64,000 bases of DNA from positions 31,793 to 95,792 of the forward strand of contig QYLO01000005.1 of assembly GCA_022766165.1 (NCBI GenBank), given 5' to 3'. The translations under genes were made by a program, and so were the position numbers. Below the pieces are notes generated by a model. The model did no database searches, was not told the DNA's origin, and saw only the letters and a program-made list of their open reading frames with translations. Shown here in pieces: positions 53,977 through 62,977 of this stretch (the stretch's first letter is position 1; each line of letters starts with the position of its first letter). The stretch comes from Candidatus Electrothrix gigas. GTDB lineage: Bacteria; Desulfobacterota; Desulfobulbia; Desulfobulbales; Desulfobulbaceae.

Positions 53977-54459
53977 CTACCAGCTAAGATCGCTCATAGT
54001 CTTTTTCTTCAGCTTCACTTGAATGACTTGTACCTTTGTATTGCTAACCTTGGAGGATGAAGAAATATAGCCGATAGCCCCTGGGTATTTAGCCACGTAT
54101 TCAATAACTTTTTGATCGCTTGGTACTGTCTTTGGCATACCTCCTCTTGCTCCAAATACCTGCTTCTGCCAATAGGTTATCACAGAGGTTACATTTTTTC
54201 CCAAAACAATCTTTGAAAAAATCTCTCTGACCGAAGCCTTTTCAGGTAAATCAACAGGTAAAACTTTTTTTTTGAATTTCGGCCATGACTTGGTCTTTTT
54301 GAGAAATAATCTTTTCAAATTTTTTTCATCTAAGGTTTTATAGGGATTTTCAGCATGAACAATGATTTGAAAAGGCAAATCTTTTGCCGAGTACGCCTTG
54401 CCGGTCAAACAGAATATTCCATACAATAGAATACAGGCTGCCATATATACATGTTTCAT
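53977..54459 (-). CDS. small PstS-like periplasmic binding protein
   Basis: A 160-residue secreted protein. ATG 54459 has GGAG seven bases upstream; the signal peptide is MKHVYMAACILLYGIFCLTGKAYS. The mature part is a short phosphate-binding-like fold: LDEKNLKRLFLKKTKSWPKFKKKVLPVDLP, ITYWQKQVFGARGGMPKTVPSDQKVIEYVAKYPGAIGYIS. This is the one-lobe form often annotated as a phosphate ABC transporter substrate-binding protein, about half the length of PstS. It is rich in lysine. Between a porin and an orphan binding protein, it may pass an anion from the porin. Confidence 0.78.
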   Translation of the reverse strand: MKHVYMAACILLYGIFCLTGKAYSAKDLPFQIIVHAENPYKTLDEKNLKRLFLKKTKSWPKFKKKVLPVDLPEKASVREIFSKIVLGKNVTSVITYWQKQVFGARGGMPKTVPSDQKVIEYVAKYPGAIGYISSSSKVSNTKVQVIQVKLKKKTMSDLSW

Positions 54460-54472
54460 AGCGTCTCCTTTA

Positions 54473-55696
54473 TTAAAAACTGAACTGTACGCCCAACAGA
54501 AGCAATTGCGTTTCTTCTTCCTTAAAACTGCCGTCATCCAATCCATCCTCATAGTCGTCATCATCTGCCGGAACCGTAAAGCTGTTGCCTTGGACAAGAT
54601 GAAAAGACCCCTTCAGAGCCAATCTGGGAGTAAACCAATAGTTCAGACCAAAAACCAACTCTTTATGCTCCCTGAGCGAATCAAAGTTATCAAGAAAGCC
54701 CTGCATAGGAAAGTCCTCAACCGTATTGTATTCATAGCGAACAGCAACCTGCCAGTGCTCGGTGAACCGATACGCCGCTTCAGCATAGATCTTATTGGAG
54801 AGATAGTCGGGATCATCCTGAAAAGTCCGCAGGTACTCACAGCGCAGCTCCCAGGTATCATCAATATATTCAGCTGAGAGTCCAAAGAAAAGAGGTTTGT
54901 CCATCGTGTTAAAGAGTTTCTCATTGCTCCAGTACTCTTCATATTCAGTCAGGGAATCACTTTCATAGTATTTCTGCTCTCCGGTATACGCTGAAAGGCC
55001 AAAGCGCATTCCTTCAAGCGGAGGGCTTATAAACAATCGGCCACCGATCATTTTTTCTACAGATTGATCAGGAATCTCCAAAGACCAACCCTCTTTACTG
55101 GCAACAAAATTTCCTTCTTCATCATATCCTTCTGGAATAAATTGATGAGAAATTCTTCGGTTGGAATATTGGGTCATGGTCCCACCATAAATATCATACT
55201 GTACCTGCCACCCTTGGTGCGGAGAAAATGTCCCGGTCAGGCCAATTCCCTTGTAGGCTTCTGCACCCATATCGTGATATATCCCCAAGGGAAGATTAAA
55301 AAATGGACGAATTATTCTGACATCGTAGACTTCAGAGTACAGCATAAAAGGGGCGTTGACCTTACCAGCCCGAAAGGTCAGTAAATCTGAAAAAGACCAT
55401 TCAGCAAAGGCATAATCCAGATCGGCTTCTGTACCCAACCAGGTTCTGTCAAAGGAGGTTTGGACATAGACGGAAACGTTATCGTATAGCTCGGCCCGGA
55501 TATTCAGAGCCGCTTCAACGTGTTCCAGATTGCCGTCTTCATTCCAAAGAAAGTAGCGATTTTCATTATTCGTCATACCGCCTGCCCAACTTCCAAAACC
55601 GTGCAGAGATATCTTATCAAGCAGTTGGCTCTGTCCGCTCCCAGCTCCTGCTATCATAGCTGTCAGAACTGCACAGAAAATAATATACTTTTTCAT
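54473..55696 (-). CDS. outer-membrane porin (paralogue of the next gene)
   Basis: A 407-residue beta-barrel. Signal peptide (YIIFCAVLTAMIAGAGSGQS), then LLDKISLHGFGSWAGGMTNNEN, repeated aromatic-girdle strands (WQVAVRYEYNTVEDF, ELVFGLNYWFTPRLALKGSFH) and a terminal VQFSF ending in the aromatic residue expected of porins. It shares the N-terminal LHGFGSW and the AYRFTEHWQ segment with the upstream gene at 55748, so the two arose by duplication. Resembles OprO/OprP-type porins only loosely. It ends 13 bases before the PstS-like gene. Confidence 0.85.
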   Translation of the reverse strand: MKKYIIFCAVLTAMIAGAGSGQSQLLDKISLHGFGSWAGGMTNNENRYFLWNEDGNLEHVEAALNIRAELYDNVSVYVQTSFDRTWLGTEADLDYAFAEWSFSDLLTFRAGKVNAPFMLYSEVYDVRIIRPFFNLPLGIYHDMGAEAYKGIGLTGTFSPHQGWQVQYDIYGGTMTQYSNRRISHQFIPEGYDEEGNFVASKEGWSLEIPDQSVEKMIGGRLFISPPLEGMRFGLSAYTGEQKYYESDSLTEYEEYWSNEKLFNTMDKPLFFGLSAEYIDDTWELRCEYLRTFQDDPDYLSNKIYAEAAYRFTEHWQVAVRYEYNTVEDFPMQGFLDNFDSLREHKELVFGLNYWFTPRLALKGSFHLVQGNSFTVPADDDDYEDGLDDGSFKEEETQLLLLGVQFSF

Positions 55697-55747
55697 CTCT
55701 TTCTCCCTAAAAGAACTGTGTTTTACAGGTGAATAATTCGATCATCT

Positions 55748-56905
55748 TTAAAAACTGAACTGCACGCCAAAAAGCCCCAGTACTGTTTCTTCTTCAAGTT
55801 TTATATCACTCTGATCTTCAACCCCTTCTGCATCCCACACATCCGCTGGTCGGATATTATTGTTACCCTGAATAAAAACAGCAGCGCATTTCACCACCAA
55901 AGTTGGTTGAATCCAATAGTTCAACCCCAGACTGAATTCTTTACTCTCCTGAAAAGGGTGGCCATCAGGTAAATTTGAATTATAATCAGGATAATCCAAG
56001 ACTTCATAGCGGCTTGCGATCTGCCAATGTTCAGTGAACCGATATGCTGCTTCAAGATAAAAGGTATCATTCTTTTTATTTTTAGTAGATGAAAAAAAAT
56101 CATTTGCTTTTTTTTGGAGATATTCACCTCTGAATTCCCATTGATCAGCAAGATATTCTATAGAGCCTCCGACAATGTATGTATCTCCGACAATGTATTC
56201 TAAATCAAATTTACCAGTCGCACTATATTCTTCCTTCCCCATGTATGCTGATACACCAAAACGCAGGCCGTCAATCGGCGGCTGGATAAAAAATCGTACG
56301 CCCAGCATTTCATCAACTGTATAACGAAAAGTAATCTGCTCTCTTTTATATACTTTTTTATAAAGATCTGTAAATCCTCCAAAAATATCATAGGAAAGTT
56401 GCCAGTCACTTTCAAAGTCAGGAGAATAGACACCGGTTATTCCGGCTCCTTGATAATTTTCCGCTGTAGAGTCGGAATATATGCCGATTGGCAGCAAAAA
56501 AAACGGACGAACCGTGCCAACATCGTGAATTTCATTAAACAGCATAATCGGTGCCTTAATCTTGCCAGCCCGAAAGGTCAATAAATCGTTGACATACCAT
56601 TCCGCAAACGCATAATCTACACCTACTTCCTTTTCTCCACCAATTTCCTCAAAGGCTGGTTGGATATAAGCAGTCAAATTGTCGGAAATTTCCGCCCGAA
56701 CATTTAAAGAAAAATCAACGTAATGGGCATTGCCATCGGAATCCCATTTACCCAGCCAATGCTGATTTTCATTATTGGTCTGCCCGTAGAGCCAACTGCC
56801 AAATCCATGGACAGATACCTTGTCTAACAGCTCCGTATATCCAATATCTGGTGAGAGCAATGTGTTTATCAGGATTGCCATACATCCTGTTACAAGATAC
56901 TTCAT
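55748..56905 (-). CDS. outer-membrane porin, first gene of the operon
   Basis: A 385-residue barrel from ATG 56905, placed directly after AGAGGAGG; an upstream in-frame ATG would add 24 residues before a proper signal peptide (YLVTGCMAILINTLLS). Same layout as its downstream paralogue: LLDKVSVHGFGSWLYGQTNNENQHW, AEWYVNDLLTFRAGKIKAPIMLFNEIHDV, AAYRFTEHWQIASRYEV and the C-terminal VQFSF. 51 bases separate the paralogues. It is the first gene after the promoter at 57036. Confidence 0.87.
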   Translation of the reverse strand: MKYLVTGCMAILINTLLSPDIGYTELLDKVSVHGFGSWLYGQTNNENQHWLGKWDSDGNAHYVDFSLNVRAEISDNLTAYIQPAFEEIGGEKEVGVDYAFAEWYVNDLLTFRAGKIKAPIMLFNEIHDVGTVRPFFLLPIGIYSDSTAENYQGAGITGVYSPDFESDWQLSYDIFGGFTDLYKKVYKREQITFRYTVDEMLGVRFFIQPPIDGLRFGVSAYMGKEEYSATGKFDLEYIVGDTYIVGGSIEYLADQWEFRGEYLQKKANDFFSSTKNKKNDTFYLEAAYRFTEHWQIASRYEVLDYPDYNSNLPDGHPFQESKEFSLGLNYWIQPTLVVKCAAVFIQGNNNIRPADVWDAEGVEDQSDIKLEEETVLGLFGVQFSF

Positions 56906-57035
56906 AAATTTCCTCCTCTGACGGGATAAAGAGTAATTGCTGAATACAAAAACTTTTTTACTGAACCTACTCCCCACTCTTACACCACGGGCTGATTATT
57001 TTTTCTGTTGTTGAATTTCTGTTACTATATTATTT

Positions 57036-57063
57036 TTTATACCCGATATTTTGTTTTTGACAA
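57036..57063 (-). promoter_or_regulatory. probable sigma-70 promoter of the porin/channel operon
   Basis: On the minus strand TTGTCA (57063-57058), a 16-base spacer and TATAAA (57041-57036), each one base from consensus, in an AT-rich stretch. It lies 130 bases before the first porin start and just after the terminator of the upstream gene, the right place for an independent promoter. Confidence 0.5.
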
Positions 57064-57080
57064 AATTTTATATTTTTTCC

Positions 57081-57107
57081 AAAAAAAAACCCAAGCCGAA
57101 GCTTGGG
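57081..57107 (-). terminator. intrinsic terminator of the Na/Pi symporter gene
   Basis: On the minus strand CCCAAGC-TTCG-GCTTGGG (57107-57090): a 7-base perfect stem with a stable TTCG tetraloop, followed by nine T residues (57089-57081). It lies 32 bases after the symporter stop and ends that transcript. Confidence 0.93.
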
Positions 57108-57139
57108 AATCAGGTGAATTTCAGGTAAGATACTTACCC

Positions 57140-58867
57140 CTACTTCTCCTTTTCCTGCTGCTGTCCCTGCTCCTCATCCAACAGCTCTTTCATCTCCATA
57201 GCACGATCAAATTCCTTAATCTCTTCTTGCCTGAGCAAGAGGTCTTTCAGGGCAAAGATCTGCAGACGACAGGACTGACTGAAAAGTCGGTTCGCCATGA
57301 GTAGCGAAGAAATCTCCCGTTCATCGATATCCTTTGCTGCGGCCAAGTCCATTACCGTGTTGAGAAACTGGGCATCCTGCTGTTCAATATGGCTCACTGA
57401 GCGAAGCAAAATGCGGTACTGCTCCTGATGATCGCCCATCATATCAAAAAAGCTGTTAATACTATGGTATAAGCTGATAAGCCGCCGCCGAAACAACCGA
57501 TACTGCTGATTCAGATGTTTATTTTCCGAGCTGTCAAACTCTTCAATATCATGACGAACGCCTTTCACGTTCTTCATGGAGTTCATGATATTACGGGAGG
57601 CATAGATCATCCGTTCCAATGCCTTGGCCTCTTCCTGTTCTAGGTTCCCATTGAGCAGTTTGGCATAGAACTCAATGATTTCACCGTGCAGGAGCTTGGC
57701 ATTTTCGTAAAAATCACTCAAGGTATTACGACGTCCGAGATTCTTTTGAAAAGGCAGGCTATGGTCAAAAACCAGTTTTTCATCAATACCAAAGGTCTTC
57801 AGGGTGTAGAACTGGCATTCCTCAAAGAGATGCAAGGTTTCTTTGCGCAGAGAGTCTGTGGCAGCATCCAGCACCTCTGTGGGGGTGTTGTTGAGATAGA
57901 CGGTAAGTACAGTTTTCCGTTCAGGAAAAAACCGGAGCAGGTACCGGGATATATACCCGATAAAAGGAAAAAAGATAATAACGCCGATGAAGTTAAACAG
58001 GGTATGAAAAAGGGCCAATCCCATAACCGCATTGGCAGAGGTATCAATAAACAATCCCACAAAATGTGAAAGAGGAACCAAGGCAACAAAGGCAATAACA
58101 CCGGTAATCAGGTTAAAGATCAGATGACTGGCACTCACCCGTTTTTTTGCAGGGGTTCCACCAATTGCTCCAAGCAGCACGGTCACAGTGGTGCCGATAT
58201 TGGCGCCGATTACCATAGCTGTACCGGTCTGAAAATCAATCAAGCCTGTATTAATACCAGTAAGGACCACAGCAATGGAGGCAGAGCTGGACTGCATAAG
58301 GGCTGTCATAGCAACGCCGAACAACAGGTACACCCATGATCCATATTCAGCAAGAACAGTAAGGTCAATATGCTGTGCATAAGTTTCAACGCTGGTCTTC
58401 ATGAAGTCCAGCCCAAGAAAAAGAAGGCCAAAACCGATCAGTAAACGAGCAAACTGGAAGAATCTGGATGAAGAGTGCACAAGAATAAAGAGAAGGCCAG
58501 CACAGGCTATGAGAGGAAAGGCAAAGCTTTCGATTTTAATCTTAAAACCAAAAACAGCCACAATCCAAGAGGTAAACGTGGTGCCGATATTAGCACCCAT
58601 CATCACACCAATACCGTTTTCCATAGTCATCACGCCAGCACCAACAAAGGCCAGCACCATCAACGAAACTGCGGAACTGGACTGCAGAATGGCCGTGATA
58701 AACGCACCACTGCTGATTGAGCGAAGCCGTCCATCAGTATACTGTCTAATCATCTGACGAAATGCCTTGCCCGACATGATTCTGACAGAGTCCTCAAGGA
58801 GGTACATGCCGTACAGAAAGATTGATAAGCCTGCGGCCAGTTTCCAAAAATCTATAGGGATATCCAT
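57140..58867 (-). CDS. Na/Pi cotransporter family protein with PhoU-like C-domain
   Basis: A 575-residue protein from ATG 58867 (MDIPIDFWKLAAGLSIFLYGMYLLEDS). The membrane half has the two inverted Na_Pi_cotrans repeats with the QSSSA signatures (ILQSSSAVSLMVLAFVGAGVMTMENGIGVMMGANIGTT and MQSSSASIAVVLTGIN...VIGANIGTTVTVLLGAIGG). The C-terminal ~220 residues are helical and PhoU-like. It imports or exports phosphate with sodium, and the PhoU tail probably senses or regulates. The longer upstream frame has no ribosome site and no family similarity. It is an independent unit next to the porin operon. Confidence 0.93.
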   Translation of the reverse strand: MDIPIDFWKLAAGLSIFLYGMYLLEDSVRIMSGKAFRQMIRQYTDGRLRSISSGAFITAILQSSSAVSLMVLAFVGAGVMTMENGIGVMMGANIGTTFTSWIVAVFGFKIKIESFAFPLIACAGLLFILVHSSSRFFQFARLLIGFGLLFLGLDFMKTSVETYAQHIDLTVLAEYGSWVYLLFGVAMTALMQSSSASIAVVLTGINTGLIDFQTGTAMVIGANIGTTVTVLLGAIGGTPAKKRVSASHLIFNLITGVIAFVALVPLSHFVGLFIDTSANAVMGLALFHTLFNFIGVIIFFPFIGYISRYLLRFFPERKTVLTVYLNNTPTEVLDAATDSLRKETLHLFEECQFYTLKTFGIDEKLVFDHSLPFQKNLGRRNTLSDFYENAKLLHGEIIEFYAKLLNGNLEQEEAKALERMIYASRNIMNSMKNVKGVRHDIEEFDSSENKHLNQQYRLFRRRLISLYHSINSFFDMMGDHQEQYRILLRSVSHIEQQDAQFLNTVMDLAAAKDIDEREISSLLMANRLFSQSCRLQIFALKDLLLRQEEIKEFDRAMEMKELLDEEQGQQQEKEK

Positions 58868-59241
58868 AACATTATACCTGTTGAAGTTGTTTATCTGCAA
58901 GTGCAGACTTTCTGTTTTATGCTGTGAAGACGGCAGGACAAGGGATATAAACGTTATTCTATTATACTTCATCATCGTATAGAAAACAGAGGATATTTTC
59001 AAGCAGCAAGCAAAACTTTTCGCCCTGCCCTGTGCAATCTCTGTTCATCTCTGTTTCACAGGGATAAAGAAGTAATGGAAAGTAACTGGGAAAATACGTT
59101 GCCGGATTATCCATAGCCGTTTATATGAAAGTATCCCTCCCCAAGAGAAGGATGGGAGTTTATAGTATAATCAAATCAAAACCAACGATCAAAGAGCTGG
59201 TTATCACGATTGCTCACGCCTAACCTTTAAGGAAATATAAG
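58868..59241. other. intergenic region before ruvA
   Basis: A 374-base stretch between the divergent symporter and ruvA genes with no gene that I can support. A TATAAT hexamer at 59166-59171 could be the ruvA -10 element, but a matching -35 is not visible. No LexA-type box that I recognise is present. Confidence 0.4.
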
Positions 59242-59868
59242 ATGTTAGCATCTCTCTCTGGAGTACTCCAACATAAAGATCCTGCCTCAGTCATTCTTGA
59301 CGTACAAGGCGTGGGCTACGAGGTACAGCTCTCCAGCCGCACCTACGATGAACTACCTATGATCGGTGAAAAGACTTTTCTCCACATCCACACCAATGTC
59401 CGAGAAGACGCCATCACCCTGTACGGCTTCACAGATATGGACCAGAAAAAACTCTTTCTTCTCCTTATTGGGGTTTCCGGGGTTGGCCCTAAGCTGGCCC
59501 TGTCCATCCTCTCAGGTATTGATCCGGCAGAACTCTGCAATGCGGTTCGCCTCAAGGATATGAGCTGCCTGACCTCCTTATCTGGGGTGGGTAAAAAAAC
59601 TGCTCAACGACTCTGTATGGAGTTGGCTGATAAGGTAAGCGGGCTTGCTCTGGAGCAGACAGGTTCTACAGCCAGCCAGGGTGGAAGCACTCCGCCTCAG
59701 AGTGAAGGCTTTGCCATGCAGGATGCAGCTTCAGCCCTGGTTAATCTCGGGTATCCCCCGGAAACAGCTTGGCAGGCCCTGCGCTCTGTGCAGCAGGCTG
59801 ACCCGGAAGGTGCGGCAAGGATGCAGGTGGATGAACTTATCCGTAACGTACTGAGGACTCTGGCATGA
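59242..59868 (+). CDS. ruvA: Holliday junction DNA helicase subunit RuvA
   Basis: Tetrameric protein that binds the four-way junction and loads RuvB. The 208 residues contain the N-terminal OB fold ([27 protein letters not shown]), [14 protein letters not shown], the two helix-hairpin-helix motifs ([18 protein letters not shown] and [15 protein letters not shown]) and a C-terminal RuvB-binding three-helix domain ([16 protein letters not shown]). It overlaps ruvB by four bases. No ruvC is adjacent. Confidence 0.97.
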   Translation: MLASLSGVLQHKDPASVILDVQGVGYEVQLSSRTYDELPMIGEKTFLHIHTNVREDAITLYGFTDMDQKKLFLLLIGVSGVGPKLALSILSGIDPAELCNAVRLKDMSCLTSLSGVGKKTAQRLCMELADKVSGLALEQTGSTASQGGSTPPQSEGFAMQDAASALVNLGYPPETAWQALRSVQQADPEGAARMQVDELIRNVLRTLA

Positions 59869-60914
59869 ACTTTGAAGAAAAGCTTACTGGCAAACGGATC
59901 ATTGAAGGGGAAAAGCAGCCTGATGATATCCAGCCAGATGTCAGCCTACGTCCGCAGCGGCTCAACGAGTACATTGGTCAAGAGCAGGTAAAGAGAAATT
60001 TGCAGGTCTTTATTCAGGCTGCCCGGCAACGAGGCGAGGCCCTGGATCACGTCCTGTTTCACGGCTTTCCCGGGTTGGGCAAGACCACCTTAGCCTATAT
60101 CATTGCCCATGAGATGGGAGCAGCTATTAAGACAACCTCGGGACCAGTGATTGAACGTTCTGGTGATCTTGCTGCTCTTTTAACCAGCCTTCAGGCAGGT
60201 GATGTGCTCTTTATTGACGAGATCCACCGACTCAACCATGCAGTTGAAGAGATTCTTTATCCGGCTATGGAAGATTATCAACTGGATTTAGTTATTGGTC
60301 AGGGACCGGGTGCCCGTTCGGTTAAAATTGACCTGCCCCATTTTACCCTGGTTGGAGCCACCACCCGTACGGGTCTGCTCACCCCTCCCCTGCGCGACCG
60401 TTTTGGTGTCTTGCTCCGTTTAGAATTTTACAGCCCAGAAGAACTGGTCACCATTGTGCAGCGTTCAGCCGGAGTACTTGGTATTACAATTGATCAGGCT
60501 GGTGCCTTGGAACTCGGTCGTCGTTCTCGTGGTACGCCTCGGATTGCCAACCGTTTGCTCCGTCGGGTACGGGATTTCTCTGAGGTGGGGGGACATGCTG
60601 TTGTCACTCAGGAGGTGGCAGGCAAGGCTTTGGATATGCTGGCTGTGGATCGCTTTGGCTTAGACGAGATGGACCGCCGTATCCTTCTCACGCTGATTGA
60701 TAAATTTCAAGGCGGTCCCATTGGGCTGGATACCTTGGCCACAGCAGTCTGCGAGGAAAAAAACACCTTAGAAGACGTGTACGAACCCTTTCTGATTCAG
60801 TCTGGTTTTCTGATGCGCACTCCCCGAGGCCGCATGGCTACCATAGCGGTCTATGAGCATTTTGAGCGAAAGGTACCGGGTAGTTTTGCCAAGCAGACGA
60901 ATCTGTTTGAGTAA
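59865..60914 (+). CDS. ruvB: Holliday junction DNA helicase subunit RuvB
   Basis: AAA+ motor for branch migration. The 349 residues have [17 protein letters not shown], Walker [17 protein letters not shown] (~62-75; the usual form is GPPGLGKTT, here GFPGLGKTT), Walker [11 protein letters not shown], sensor 1 [20 protein letters not shown] with the arginine finger, and the C-terminal winged helix ending with [15 protein letters not shown]. Coupled to ruvA. The Pro-to-Phe change in the P-loop is mild and does not touch the Lys/Thr. Confidence 0.97.
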   Translation: MNFEEKLTGKRIIEGEKQPDDIQPDVSLRPQRLNEYIGQEQVKRNLQVFIQAARQRGEALDHVLFHGFPGLGKTTLAYIIAHEMGAAIKTTSGPVIERSGDLAALLTSLQAGDVLFIDEIHRLNHAVEEILYPAMEDYQLDLVIGQGPGARSVKIDLPHFTLVGATTRTGLLTPPLRDRFGVLLRLEFYSPEELVTIVQRSAGVLGITIDQAGALELGRRSRGTPRIANRLLRRVRDFSEVGGHAVVTQEVAGKALDMLAVDRFGLDEMDRRILLTLIDKFQGGPIGLDTLATAVCEEKNTLEDVYEPFLIQSGFLMRTPRGRMATIAVYEHFERKVPGSFAKQTNLFE

Positions 60915-60939
60915 GCGGCTACCCGATGCCCGTTCTTGA

Positions 60940-62013
60940 TCACTCCATCTGCACATCCAGAATATCCACCAGGCTGCCGTCATAGTCATTGAGGACCATC
61001 GTTTTTAAGGCGGCATAGTCATTGACCGTAATGTCCAGGTTGCTCACTGCTGAACCAGTAAAGCCTGGCAGGCTGTATTCTCCGTTTCCGGTCACTGGCA
61101 CCATCAGGCCCTCAATGCCGCCGTCCTGCATATCAAGCAGTCTGAAGCTCAAAAGATCATCCTGCAGATTATGCTCCACTTGGATACGCAGGCGTTCTTC
61201 TGCTGTGAGCGTACCGCTGGTGACGACCACATAAGGTGCGGTTGCGCTGCCAGTGAGGATGCCGGTTTCGGGCGATTCAGGGTTCCCTGGATTGATTACT
61301 GTCAGCGGGGTACGCAATCTGCCGCCGTAGGTGCCGGTACGGATGGTGCCGTGTTCAGTGTAGCGGGTGGTGATGGACACCGTGTACTCGTTGTTCCAGG
61401 GGTTGGACTGGGCCGGGATATGCGGCACGACCAGCACTTCCCGGTCTGTGATGTTAGCGAATTGGCTCTGCACCTCGCTGCCGCTCTCGGTTCCGGTGAA
61501 CACGCAGCGATTCTCCGGGTCTTCCGAATCAAAGGCAAGGTTGTTGCCAGTGAGCCGTAGCACACCCTCTGGGTTGAGTACGTTGTTCAGCTTGGTCACG
61601 GTGTCTGCTGCGGCCTGGATTGTCGGGACCTTTTCTGTCCAGGCTTCACGAACCAAATTTGCGTTCGCCTGCATCTCCCGGACAAGGGGACGGGAGGCCG
61701 AGATATTGAGGCCCAGGAGTTCCTCCATAGGCGGCAGCGACGCATCCGGTGTGGCAAGCCGGGCATGAAAAGAGGGCCGGAAGGTCATGACATCCTCCAG
61801 AGTGACCTGCTGGCCTTCAAGCACCATATCCAGGATCTCCTCCATTCCCGACTGGAGATGCGTTTTGATCTGTTCCACTGAAGAACCGGGGTTCTTCTGC
61901 GCAACCCGCTCCGCCAGCTCGTTGTAGCCCGCTATGCCCTGCGGAAGAAAGCGGAGTTTGTAGGATGCGGGTTTGGTCAGGGGATTGCGCTCAACGCGAT
62001 AGTGGATAGCCAT
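60940..62013 (-). CDS. HU-like DNA-binding domain protein with DUF4469
   Basis: A 357-residue protein. The N-terminal ~120 residues resemble the HU/IHF-like DNA-binding fold: YRVERNPLTKPASYKLRFLPQGIAGYNELAERVAQKNPGSSVEQIKTHLQSGMEEILDMVLEG, then LEDVMTFRPSF. The rest is beta-rich and corresponds to DUF4469 Ig-like modules (LRLTGNNLAFDSEDPENRCVF; VTSGTLTAEERLRIQVEHNL). The combination is known in several phyla but its role is not established. It is convergent with ruvB (25 bases apart) and monocistronic. Confidence 0.8.
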   Translation of the reverse strand: MAIHYRVERNPLTKPASYKLRFLPQGIAGYNELAERVAQKNPGSSVEQIKTHLQSGMEEILDMVLEGQQVTLEDVMTFRPSFHARLATPDASLPPMEELLGLNISASRPLVREMQANANLVREAWTEKVPTIQAAADTVTKLNNVLNPEGVLRLTGNNLAFDSEDPENRCVFTGTESGSEVQSQFANITDREVLVVPHIPAQSNPWNNEYTVSITTRYTEHGTIRTGTYGGRLRTPLTVINPGNPESPETGILTGSATAPYVVVTSGTLTAEERLRIQVEHNLQDDLLSFRLLDMQDGGIEGLMVPVTGNGEYSLPGFTGSAVSNLDITVNDYAALKTMVLNDYDGSLVDILDVQME

Positions 62014-62215
62014 GATGATGTCCTCCTTTGGGGTTTAAAATGCTGATACATCAAGATATAAGAAGATTTTTCCACAGTACGCCGCATCGGGCCTGCTGTC
62101 AATAAAAATATGGGCAATAATTGAATATTTCTCTGACAGAGCCAGCGCACAGGTTCAATGGCTGGGTGGAACGCAGGAAGAAGAGAAAGTGGATGCCAGT
62201 ATGGAGAATTTTTGG

Positions 62216-62314
62216 AACCTACGTTGGAGCGTCTCTCGAACGTAGGTAGGACTACCTCTCAAACCTACGTTTGAGCCTCTCTCCTACGTAGGTTCGAGAG
62301 TTTCTCGAACGTAG
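62216..62314. repeat. cluster of palindromic ACCTACGT/ACGTAGGT repeats
   Basis: Five copies of one motif in alternating orientation within 99 bases: AACCTACGTTGGAG (62216-62229), CTCGAACGTAGGT (62235-62247), AACCTACGTTTGAG (62262-62275), a fully palindromic CCTACGTAGG (62283-62292) followed by TTCGAG, and CTCGAACGTAG (62304-62314). Units pair to form hairpins. It sits in the 433-base non-coding gap 62014-62446, which otherwise holds nothing that I can support. Confidence 0.8.
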
Positions 62315-62446
62315 CATGGACTGCAATCTGCCTGCTGCTTTAGGGGAATTTCTCTGTTGACATGGGGGGATATGCTTTGTACTACTTGGTTTGATGACAG
62401 AGGAACGATGGAGACAGGATATGACTGACCGAAACAGGACATTGCA

Positions 62447-62956
62447 ATGAGTCAAACTCAAGTAATTACAGCAATCACCGTTGTGCTGATCGTAGCAGCC
62501 GCCATTATCTTGCGGCACCACGCATCCAGGCGATCCCCATATAAAGCAGCACAAGAATCAATGCCGTATCAGACAGGACCGATACGCCATTCGGAACTTC
62601 CGGCTTCCCTTATCGAAAGAATCCAAAAATTTGAAAAGACCTTTGCTGAAGTATATCCTGTAACGCATCAAGAGTGGCTTGACGGATTCAAGCGAGACGC
62701 GAATCCCGAGCGTGAGATCGCTATCTGGGAGCAGATGGCATCGGTGTATACTCGATTTCTCAAAGCGGGTGATTTTGACGCAGGTGTTCGGGAAGAAGCG
62801 TTCGGGCTTCTGCTGGTTCGATCAGGCACTACAGATGTTGAACCGTTGTTTTCCGATTTAAAGCATTTGACTGAAGATCAGGCACGAAGCCTGTTGTCAC
62901 TCTATGAAGCCGCTCCTCAGCCGGTCACTGTCTGCAATGCTGAATCAGCCGAATAG
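62447..62956 (+). CDS. membrane-anchored protein of unknown function
   Basis: A 169-residue protein with an N-terminal membrane helix (VITAITVVLIVAAAIIL) and a soluble helical domain (SLIERIQKFEKTFAEVYPVTHQEWLDGFKRDANPEREIAIWEQMASVY), then a region in which conserved-looking Leu/Ala periodicity suggests further helices. Family not recognised. A second unknown exported gene follows after 21 bases, so the two may work together. Confidence 0.6.
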   Translation: MSQTQVITAITVVLIVAAAIILRHHASRRSPYKAAQESMPYQTGPIRHSELPASLIERIQKFEKTFAEVYPVTHQEWLDGFKRDANPEREIAIWEQMASVYTRFLKAGDFDAGVREEAFGLLLVRSGTTDVEPLFSDLKHLTEDQARSLLSLYEAAPQPVTVCNAESAE

Positions 62957-62977
62957 GATACCTTTCAAAGCAAGAAA

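Noticed and set aside
61171..61768. Overlapping plus-strand open frames across the HU-like/DUF4469 gene
   Set aside because: The minus-strand protein has clear domain character over the full length; the plus-strand frames have none.
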